Shown: one piece after another, positions 10,521 to 18,454 of the stretch
How positions within the stretch are numbered: the first letter of the stretch is position 1
Layout of the letters: each line of letters begins with the position of its first letter
Assembly: GCA_015179025.1 (NCBI GenBank)
Contig: WHUX01000460.1
Location: forward strand, 1 to 25,026
DNA length: 25,026 bases
Direction: 5' to 3'
DNA from: Terfezia claveryi
Taxonomy: Eukaryota > Ascomycota > Pezizomycetes > Pezizales > Pezizaceae
The notes under the pieces: generated by a model
Seen by the model: the letters and a program-made list of their open reading frames with translations, nothing else
Told to the model about the DNA's origin: nothing
Databases searched by the model: none
Program-made: the position numbers and the translations under genes

Positions 10521-11125
10521 TAATTGCACTACTCCTAGGGGTTGCTTGTGGCAGTGGATAACTACATCAGCGAGGGCGGTTACTACTTTGGATACTGCTA
10601 AGGTTTGGGAAGGGCTGGATTGTAGGAGGCATATGTGCAGTACAGAGTCCTAGTGGGATCTATGATGGAATGGTTCGGGGGAAGTACAAATATGGCTCAT
10701 CAGTGTATATAGAAGCTCAAGTTCACCTAGTGTATGCAATATATTACTTATACCTGGCTGCTTTTGCCTGACTGCCCCTCTCTGCCTGGCTGCGTTTGCC
10801 TGGCTGCTATTACCATTATTCTCCATGTGCGCCAAGTAGAGTGGACATGTTGCCTGTCAGGTTGTTGTGCCAGGGCGCACACCTGCGTTACAGAGGCATA
10901 CTACAGTCTTATAGCACCTAGACATTGGATGGCTATGGATTGGCACCCAGGGGCAGAGACAGTATACGGCTTGAGAGCGTGGATGCACAAGAGAGGGTGC
11001 TAGGGCGCTGTTGCACAATACTGAACCCTAGGGCACCAACCTCCTGAGTACAATGTCAGGGCATGGATCGCATCAACAGGTGGCCGTCATGGTGCATGGG
11101 GCGACCAGGCATCCAAAGGGTTGGT
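10521..11125. repeat. Right-arm outer unique segment (mirrors about 6300-6885)
   Basis: This matches the left outer segment in inverted orientation. Phrases such as ATTACCATTATTCTCCATGT and TGCGATCCATGC are shared. An open frame of about 90 codons (10734-11003, plus strand) has a mirrored partner at 6684-6394 (minus strand, 96 codons). Both contain AAITIILHVRQVEWTCCL, but no known domain is visible. Confidence 0.65.
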
Positions 11126-12490
11126 ATGGTCCGTCAGGAGGCCCTAAGGGGTGTCTAGGTGAGGAAAAATCTTTCGTGATGGGTCTAGTCCTGTATCTAG
11201 ATCATCATCGTTTTCTGGTAATTCTATATCTTCTAGTAGTTGGTCTTTGTCATCTGGTTCTTTGGCTGACCCAGTCCTCCTTTCTGGTATCTCAGGTGCT
11301 CGACCTTTACCTTTCGATTGATCTTTTGGTGTTCTCAGGAGCGCTCCTAGAAGTTCTTTGCTAGGATTGAAAAAATCCTCCACAGTATGTGCTGATTCTT
11401 CTAGATGAGTGCCGCTCATCATGAATGCTATTATTTCTTCTCAGTTATTTATTACCCAATTCAGTTTCCTTAAAAGTGGAACGATAGGTTTCTTTAATTC
11501 CTTGCTTAAAAATACGTTCATTTCTAAGCCCTTTTCTTTGAATAGGTAAGGTGTTAGCCATAAATAGAATTTTACTATAGCTTCCATTAAGAGTCGAGTA
11601 TCTTCAGGATGATACTGTTGGGCATGTCCCATTGTGCGAGTATATTTCAAAATCTCCCCAATTGTTAGAAAATGTCTATCCCAAAATTCTTCTGGTGTGA
11701 GAGGCAAAGCTATACTAAAATATAGTTTGGTTCCTGCTCCACCTGGTTCTCCTATTTCTATATCTATGGGCAGATTTATTTCCTCTTCTGTATTAGGAAC
11801 TACAAATCTGGTCTTTCTGGAAGTTTCTTCTACTAATTTCTTAATATCTTTGAGTAACATAGTTAACCGTCTCAACCTCTTAGTCTTCTTACTAAGTTCA
11901 GATTCCATTATGTCTGATTTCGTTATCTGTCTGCAACCAAATGCAGCTGGTTATGTGATACAATCATCGAGTTACTTTTCTTCTTTAGTACCTTTCTGTA
12001 CTGATGGTGTGGTAGCTGATGATCCTCATGATCTCCATTCGACTGACGGTTCTGTTGGCTCGGTGGCTTACGCGACTGGTAAAGCTGGATGTCAGGATTC
12101 TGATATTTCTTATGGTCCTGGTTTATCTTTGTCTACTGGTCTAGAATCTAGTTCTAGTTCTTCTAGCATATTGTCATATTTTCTGATTGGTCTATTGAGG
12201 TAGACGTTGGGGGCGCAGAGGTATTGGTAGAGATGTCTGGGCCTAAGGAAGGTTTTGATGGAGGTAATTCTTTTCTGGAGGAAATGACTGCAGTGGAGGC
12301 AGCGAGATTTGAGCCTTGGGATTGTGATACTTGGTTGTTTAGACTAATTATTCCTGGGACCTGGGAGGCCGGTTTTTCAATGATGTACTGGATTTACAGG
12401 TACAGATGTAATAGCGGTTGCCAGGAGTGCAAGATAAGTTGTCAATCTTATAGGGAAAAGTATTGTAAACAAGGGTAGGATTGTTTAATA
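11126..12490 (-). pseudogene. gypsy element B gag, N-terminal part
   Basis: A largely continuous minus-strand frame runs from about 12210 to 11126. The two longest open pieces are 11908-11441 (155 codons) and 11422-11144. Motifs include LTMLLKDIKKLVEETSRKTR (coiled-coil-like), FWDRHFLTIGEILKYTRTMG, IVKFYLWLTPYLFKEKGLEM and MRKL-like PIVPLLRKLNWVINN, followed by a strongly acidic tail (DIELPENDDDLDTG). In-frame TAG/TAA/TGA codons sit at expected Q or R sites. Upstream (12210-12480) the S/T/P-rich N-terminus is in another frame, so one indel is likely and the start is not fixed. Orientation, decay state and position next to the predicted LTR suggest that this is the front of B's gag, separated from its capsid part by the palindrome. 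I do not recognise a named domain. Confidence 0.55.
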
Positions 12491-12500
12491 TGGGATACCA
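12491..12500 (-). other. Possible primer binding site of element B
   Basis: The minus strand reads TGGTATCCCA one base after a CA dinucleotide that would end the LTR. TGGTATC fits the start of a primer site complementary to the 3' end of initiator methionine tRNA. Only the first seven or eight bases fit, so this is tentative. Confidence 0.4.
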
Positions 12501-13026
12501 CTGCCCATTAGAGCTCTGCTTAGCTTGCTTCTAAGTCTTTTGTTGATGTACTGCAGTTGAGAGTCTGATATCTCCTTTGTTGGATTTTGTTGTTAGCTAG
12601 CTAGTTGAGTAAAGATATCGATTTTATATGTACACTTGTTTGTCAAGTTGTATACACTTACGTGAGTATAATGAAGATATCTGAAGGTTGATTAGGCCTT
12701 GGATTTAAGAGTAAAGATTAGGTAAGTGGGTTAAAAAAAATGTAATGAATGGTACTAGATAGTATTCATTCGTTACTGTTTATACAATCAATATCTGTAA
12801 GCACGGATGTTTGTGTATTTTGGTTCTGCTGAGGTAAGACCTCAGAAGGGTAGGAAGATTACTATATGAGATATTCCTAGAGGGAACAGTAGTTAACTGG
12901 TATAATCTATCTTATATGATTTGTGCTATCTAAGCTATATAATCTTGATCTGATCAGAATATAGGCTTGCTTGCTCTATGTGCTTGCTTGTTGCTTCTTG
13001 TGGATTCCAGAGGGAATCCAGCAGCC

Positions 13027-13035
13027 TATTTATAC
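13027..13035 (-). promoter_or_regulatory. TATA box in LTR B
   Basis: GTATAAATA on the minus strand stands between the U3 repeats and the predicted transcript start, about 300 nt from the LTR end. Confidence 0.5.
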
Positions 13036-13113
13036 TCCTCTGAGATCTGATGACTAAGGAAATAAATACAATTAAGGGTGGCACACCAGAAGGTGGTACA
13101 CTATACAAAAGGA

Positions 13114-13215
13114 GTCATGTGGCCATAGTAATGAGTCACACGCCTTAAACAATAGTCATGTGGCCATAGTAATGAGTCACATACCTTAAACAGAGGTCAC
13201 ACGGCCATAATGAGG
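13114..13215 (-). repeat. 41-bp tandem repeat in U3 of LTR B (2.5 copies)
   Basis: Units begin at 13114, 13155 and 13196 with GTCATGTGGCCATAG, GTCATGTGGCCATAG and GTCACACGGCCATAA. The first two are complete and differ at only a few bases. Each complete unit holds TGAGTCA (13132-13138 and 13173-13179), the palindromic core bound by Gcn4/AP-1-type bZIP factors. The place, just upstream of the TATA box, is where LTR enhancers sit. The regulatory role is inferred. Confidence 0.6.
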
Positions 13216-13339
13216 GTGTCTTCATATGGCAAGTGCCATGGAACTTCTCGTAGCAAATTCCGCGTGCTGTGGATGCTTATAAAGCAATAGGAGGTGGTTG
13301 AAAGCTAGTCCTTCAACTGAGAGGCTTAGTTATATAACA

Positions 13340-15993
13340 TAGTAGTAATATAAGAAATACAAAAGTATATAATCAATTATATAAGTAATAAAACAACGTT
13401 CTTTATTACAGTTCCTATACAAACTTTCAAGAAAACTTCTCCTCCACATTCTCCATCACCACCAATGCTTTCTCCAAATCAGCTCAGTATTAGAGAAGCC
13501 ACTGGGAGACCAGTGTCTCCACCAATCTTTAGGAGACAATCTCCCAACACCATCCAAAGGAGAAGGAGACTCCCTCTTCTCCAGATCACCACTACCAATC
13601 TTCCACAAAGACCTGTGTAGGAGATTGATGGCACTAGACCTACCTGGCATAACAGGGAAGGCCTGAATGCAATCTTTGAGGCTGAAAGGTACAAAGCCAC
13701 AGTTGAGAATGACCCTGAACCTGATGAATCTAATATCCTACAAAGAAATTTCAGGCTCAGACAGCTCCAGCAGGAGCCAGCAGCAGTCCAAACTACTGCC
13801 ACCACTACCAGGGCCCAGTCCCAATAGCAACAACAAGAGAGTGAGGAAAGAGGAAGGTCAGTTACAAGAAAACCCAAGTTTGAAGTGGTAATTAATAAAA
13901 GACCTAGTACATCCTCTCCCTCCACTCTTGCTGCCCCTGAGGCAGAGAACCTACAGGAATGGACCCTTGTGGATGAGTCCTCTGACTCAGATAAACCTGA
14001 GGAATAGGAAAGAGCCAGGGAACCCATGACTACAGAACAGATGGAATAGTCCTTGAGAAGGGCTGACAGAGGTTCTGTAGTTGTAGGAAACCTTCAGGAG
14101 TGGAACCCCACTCTTGAAGGTACCTTGAAGAGAAGGGCAGTCTCACCTAAGTACAAGAATGAGGCAGACAACAAGAAGGTACACTTTCAGCCTCCTCCTC
14201 CTCCAGGAGCCTTACCTTCAACTTCTGTCAGCACCCTTCCTAACACCTCTCTTGAGGATCCAATCCTCCCATCTTCCTCCAACAAAACTTAGTCACAATA
14301 GTTTTGTTCCCAATGTGGTAAAGTGGGCCACAAATATACCCAATGCAATAACAAAGATCCTAGTATTAATCTTTATGACAAATGTTAGGTATTTGGACAT
14401 TTTAAGAAAGAATGTCCCAGAGGCATTAAATTTCCTCCTCCCAGATGTACCAACTGCATAGAAACCACTCACCTCAGCAACAAATGCCCCCTTGACAACA
14501 AACTTTATCCACTACCAAAAGACACCATAAAGAAATACAGCATATGCAACCAAGATGGCCACTGGTTTCATCTATACCCAGGACTCCCAAAAGTTAATAC
14601 CATAGAAGGAAAAGTGATACTAAGATGCAAGTATTGTCTTGGCTACAATAACTTGAACAAAAACTTTGTCAGCTCCTATGATACTAGAAAGAATAACCTG
14701 AAGGCCCTTAATAAGCTCTTCCATAATAGTGACCACCTAAAAAAGGTAGTAGAAGTCCAGAATGATGATGAAAAGAGCATGGAACCAGATTTGGTAATTG
14801 CTGAGTGGATAAGAGATTATGAGCTAGAATAGTACTATGGAGAAGAAATAGAAAAAGATATAGTATTTAGACCACTGTACTTAAGAGTTAAGAAAGGAGA
14901 ACAAGTACCTACAGCAAAAGTACAGGATAGATTTATGTACTTGCTAAAGAATTTTGCTTGGAGGATAGTCATTCCTAAAGGACTACAAGTTAAAGGTAAC
15001 CCTGCCTCTGAAACCTTTATCCAACAAGTACATGTCACTACTGGACATGGAGGCCTTGCAAAAACAGCACATGAGCTTACCAATAAGTACATCTTTCAGG
15101 ATTTTTATAAACAAGTTGAACAATTTATGAGGAGTTGTAAAACCTACCAAATCACCAAGGGATCTACACAGAAACCCCCTAGATTTCTTACTCCTCTGAA
15201 TGTACCTACTAGGCCATAGGGAAGTATAGCTATGGATTTTCTTAGTATAGAACCTGTTATGATTTCATATACTGAATTTACTCTTAATTATAGAACTCCT
15301 AAAGATGACAAGCCTCATATATTATTATTTCATAAGTTATTAGTTATAACTGACAGGCATTCTAATTTTACATTTTTACTACCTGTTGCAGATAATATTG
15401 ATACATTACAAGTTATTGATATCTTTGAAAGATTCATTAAGCCTAATGTGAGATTTCTTTATGAAATTGTTTCTGACCAAGACTCCTTGTTTATGTCTAC
15501 TACATTTCAAGATTGGATGCAAAAAAATAGAATTATGCATAAAGCATCTTCTACATATCACCCCCAAACTGATGGGATAAGTGAGAGAAAGAATAGGACA
15601 ATTATTCCTATGTTTGCAGCTAAGAAGCTAGAATAGGGAATGAATTGGGTACAAGCTATATCTTCTGTTCAAACAGAGGTGAATGCAAGAGTTAGTGCTA
15701 CAAGAGGACTTTCCCCCTTCTTTACCAAGCTAAAATACTAGCCTAATTTGTCTGCACCTATCCTACCTTACCCTATACCTACCTATTCAAACCCTACAAC
15801 TAGATTTTACTAGGTTGCTGAAAATCTTACCAAAGCAAAAAAGTACTAAATTTAGCAAGCCAATAAATACAGAAGAGCCTCTCCTGATTACCAAGTCAAT
15901 GATCAGGTGATGCTATCAACAAAAAACCTACCAGCAAGATACTACTCCTCCAAACTATCCCCTAAATGGATAGGCCCCTTCACTATTAAAGCT
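13340..15993 (+). pseudogene. gypsy element C, 3' pol part: knuckles and integrase
   Basis: One plus-strand frame, interrupted by at least a dozen TAG/TAA codons, encodes in order a Q/S/P-rich linker (from about 13410), a row of CCHC-like knuckles (14305-14660), the integrase zinc domain (HVTTGHGG .. SCKTYQ, about 15030-15160) and the integrase core. The core has D of AMDFLSIEP, D of VSDQDSLF and E of GISERKNR, so the D,D,E set is complete. The C-terminal part ends with YQVNDQVMLSTKNLP and KLSPKWIGPFTIKA at 15990, where the coding sequence stops abruptly. No gag, protease or polymerase precedes it within the window. B's LTR abuts its left end, consistent with B having inserted into C. The TAG in RP-stop-GSIAMDF stands at the usual tryptophan. 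The zinc domain shows CKTY in place of CxxC. Confidence 0.8.
14305..14660 (+). other. Row of four or five zinc knuckles in element C
   Basis: In order: CSQCGKVGHKYTQC (intact), YDKC-stop-VFGHFKKEC (first Cys is Tyr), CTNCIETTHLSNKC (intact), YSICNQDGHWFHLY (first and last Cys are Tyr) and a partial CKYCLGYNN. Each C-to-Y change is TGT/TGC to TAT/TAC, a G-to-A transition like those making the stops. The row lies upstream of integrase and not at the end of gag. Confidence 0.7.
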
Positions 15994-16287
15994 AGGTGGC
16001 AATAAATTTGGTACTCTCCCTGCATAAGAGTCTTGCATTAGCATGCATATTATAGGTTTAGTGCACATATTATAGGTTTAGCATGCATATTATAGGTTTA
16101 GTACTAATGTTTAGTAGGCAGTAACAATACTAATATTGGCAGGCACTGGCCTCTCGTATGATAGCATAGGCATTTACGCATCAACATGCTACCCCTATAG
16201 CACAACATCCTCTATACTACAATATCCTCTATTACACAATACCGCAATATCATACTGTATTACAGAATATCTCTAACATACATCAAC
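15994..16287. other. Non-coding spacer with a 20-bp triplicate
   Basis: I see no gene here. It starts with TAGGTGGCAATAAATTTGG (about 15991-16009), which resembles a Tc1-type terminus next to a TA. It contains three exact-period 20-bp units at 16041, 16061 and 16081 (each ending ATATTATAGGTTTA). The rest is AT-rich. Confidence 0.6.
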
Positions 16288-16806
16288 ATGTACTTCTGTA
16301 TCATTACCATTCTTCTTGTCTTATTGACTACTCACGTGGTTAGTACCATCATGACCCGTACCAATCCCACCACTACTACCACTACCACTACTACCACTAC
16401 TACCACCACTACCACCACTACTACCACTACTACTACTACCTCTATCTGAGTCAATCTAATACAGAGATTAGTAGATTGTCAACTTCTGGCAGAACTAGAT
16501 CATCGATTTCATTGGGAACAAGTAAATCTGAGTTGTGAAGGTCTGAGTGTGAGAATCAAGGAATGGGTCTCGCAATATTACGATGACCAATTGGTGCATT
16601 TTCCAGCTGCAAGGCAAGTACCACAACTGGTCTATCTGAGTCAGCCAATTCAGAAAAAAGTTAGGTGGGCTGATAGTTGGGTCGACTCTGATCTGGGGTC
16701 TATGGACAACTTTGATTTGTCTGATGTGGAGATTTCCACAATACCTGATTCAAAAATACCTGATTTGGAGTACCAGCATTCATGGGAGGAATTTAATTCC
16801 CAGTAG
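16288..16806 (+). pseudogene. Threonine-rich reading frame with a signal-like start
   Basis: From the ATG at 16288 the frame gives MYFCIITILLVLLTTHVVST, a hydrophobic stretch that looks like a signal peptide. An internal ATG at 16351 follows, then 24 consecutive threonines encoded by ACC/ACT (16369-16440). A single in-frame TGA (16447-16449, one change from CGA) is followed by about 118 open codons. Those encode a mixed charged region ending in a D/S-rich tail (SDLGSMDNFDLSDVEI) and TAG at 16804. I do not recognise the product. It could be a decayed secreted or cell-wall protein. It could also be a chance frame over an ACY microsatellite, although the C-terminal part has a protein-like composition. 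The G-rich minisatellite starts right after the stop. Confidence 0.35.
16369..16440 (+). repeat. ACC/ACT trinucleotide microsatellite
   Basis: Twenty-four successive ACC or ACT triplets, which read as polythreonine in the surrounding frame. Confidence 0.9.
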
Positions 16807-16807
16807 T

Positions 16808-18285
16808 AGAGCTAGCAAAAGAGCTGGCAGAAGAGCTGGCAGAAGAGCTGGCAGAAGAGCTGGTGGAAGAGCTGGCAGAAGAGCTAGCTGGCAGCGGGAG
16901 GGAGAGCTGGTGGAAGAGCTGGTAGAAAAGCTGACAGAAGAGCTGGCGGAAGAGCTAGCAGAAGAGCTAGCTGGTGGCAGGGGAGAGCTGGTAGAAGAGC
17001 TGGTAGAAGAGCTAGTAGTAGAGCTAGCGGGAGAGCTGGTAGGGGAGGGCTAGTGGGGGAGGGGAGGGCTGCTGGCGGGAGGGCTGGCTGGTGGGAGAGG
17101 GCTGGGTGGGGAGGGCTGGCGGGGGAGGGGAGGGCTGTTGGCGGGAGGGCTGGCTGGCAGGGGAGGGGAGGGCTGCTGGTGGGAGGGCTGCTGGCAGGGG
17201 AGGGCTGGTGGGGAGGGTTGTTTTCTTTTGTTTGAGGGAAGGTTATTTTCTTTTGTTTAGGGGAGGGCTAGCGGGGGAGGGCTGTTTTCTTTTATATTTG
17301 TTTTCTTTTGTTTGGGGGAGGGCTGGCAGAGGAGGGGAGGGCTGCTGGTGGGATGGCTGGCGGGGGAGGGGAGAGCTGCTAGTGGAAGAGCTGCTAGTGG
17401 GGGAGGGCTGGTGGGGGAAGGTTATTTTCTATTGTTTGGGGGAGAGTTGTTTTCTTTTGTTTGGGGGAGGGCTGCTGGGAGAGGGCTGGCGGGGGAGGGA
17501 GGGCTGCTGGTGGGAGAGCTGGCGGGAGAGGGGAGGGCTGGCTGGCGGGGGAGGGCTGGCGGGGGAGGGGAGGGCTGCTGGTGGGAGGGCTGGCTGGTGG
17601 GGGAGAGCTGGTGGGGGAGGAAAGGGCTGCTAGTGGGAGGGCTGGCTGGCGGGGGAGGGCTGGCTGGCGGGGGAGGGCTGGCTAGTGAGGGAGGGCTGGC
17701 TAGCTGGCGGGGGAGGGCTGGCAGGGGAGGGGAGGGCTACTAGCAGGAGGGCTGGCTGGCAGGGGAGGGGAGGGCTGCTGGTGGGAGGGCTGCTAGTAGG
17801 GGAGGGCTGGTGGGGGAGGGTTGTTTTCTTTTGTTTGGGGCAGGGCTGGTAGGGGAGGGCTGTTTTCTTTTGTATTTGTTTTCTTTTGTTTGGGAGAGGG
17901 CTGGTGGAGGAGGGGAGGGCTACTGGCGAGAGGGCTGGCTGGCGGAGGAGGGGAGGGCTACTGGCAGGAGGGCTGGCTGGTGGGAGGGCTATCTGGCAGG
18001 AAAGGGAAAGGCTGCTGGTGGGAGGGCTGCTGGCGGGGGAGGGCTGGTGGGGGAGGGTTGTTTTCTTTTGTTTGGGGGAGGGCTGGCGGGGGAGGGGAGG
18101 GCTGCTGGTAGGAGGGCTGGCTGGCGGGAAAGGGGAGGGGAGGGCTGCTAGCAGGAGGGCTAGCTGACGGGGGAGGGGAGGGCTGCTGGTGGAAGGGCTG
18201 CTGGTGGGAGAGCTGGCGGGGGAGGGGATGGCTGGCTAGCGGGGGAGGGCTGGCTGAGGAGGGGAGGGCTGCTGGTGGGAGGGCT
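16808..18285 (+). repeat. G-rich minisatellite, about 1.5 kb
   Basis: The first part (to about 17040) is built of GAGCTGGCAGAA and GAGCTGGTAGAA 12-mers. The rest is built of GGGGGAGGGCTGGC, GGGGAGGGGAGGGCTGCTGG and GGGAGGGCTGGCTGGC modules, broken at intervals by a T-rich block (GTTTTCTTTTGTTTGGGGG), for example near 17219, 17300, 17448, 17821, 17880 and 18059. The plus strand has very many G runs and almost no C runs. Every long open frame here is a translation of the repeat. It ends at GGCCTGGCAATAAAAG, where Tc1 sequence begins. Confidence 0.9.
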
Positions 18286-18454
18286 GGCCTGGCAATAAAA
18301 GTAAGTACTTTACTTCCTCATTCTTTAGTTGCTATAGATGCTAACCAACCCACATACCATATAGGAAATGGCAGTAGTGAACTTTGGCCTATTAGAGATA
18401 TTTATTATTTATATGATCTATTATCTATATAAACATTGATTAATGACAAGAAAT

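Larger units (their letters stand above)
6300..11125. mobile_element. 4.8 kb imperfect palindrome, foldback-like element
   Basis: The left half and the reverse complement of the right half match from the outer ends to an axis near 8660-8710. Outer match: TGCGATCCATGC near 6347 against the same word reverse-complemented near 11065. Inner match: GGCGGGCTTGTTCATAT at 8311-8327 against its complement at 8995-9011, with about 4 differences in 59 bases around it. Each arm holds, from outside in, a unique outer part, a ~115-bp tandem array, a unique part and an AT-rich ~39-bp array. No transposase reading frame is seen. Long inverted repeats built of tandem repeats are the hallmark of foldback transposons. 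The outer limits are soft by about 20 bases, and I did not find a convincing target duplication. Confidence 0.7.
12502..13339 (-). repeat. Predicted 5' LTR of gypsy element B
   Basis: On the minus strand this 838-bp stretch begins TGTTATATAACTAAG at 13339 and ends CTCTAATGGGCA at 12502, giving the TG..CA ends of an LTR. A TATA box (GTATAAATA, 13027-13035) lies about 300 nt in, preceded by the 41-bp tandem repeat and followed by a plausible R/U5. It has no coding content. It lies between B's gag on one side and the coding sequence of element C on the other. The partner LTR lies left of the window, so the boundaries are inferred from end motifs and context. Confidence 0.5.

Noticed and set aside
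6300..11125. Palindrome as an assembly artefact
   Set aside because: The arms differ at several percent of positions and in copy details; a fold-back assembly error would give identical arms. Long reads would settle it.
11634..12203. Plus-strand open frame of 189 codons
   Set aside because: It is the shadow of the minus-strand gag frame, which has clear protein features (coiled coil, WLTPYLF, acidic tail).
13340..15993. Reassigned TAG codon (glutamine) as the reason for the many internal TAGs
   Set aside because: TAG also stands at expected tryptophans (RP-stop-GSIAMDF, GLGS-stop-IG), knuckle cysteines show the matching G-to-A change, and the hAT gene ends normally. Mutation explains all of these.
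16712..18167. Gly/Ala/Arg-rich open frames up to 180 codons
   Set aside because: They are translations of the G-rich minisatellite in all plus frames, with no domain or start context.
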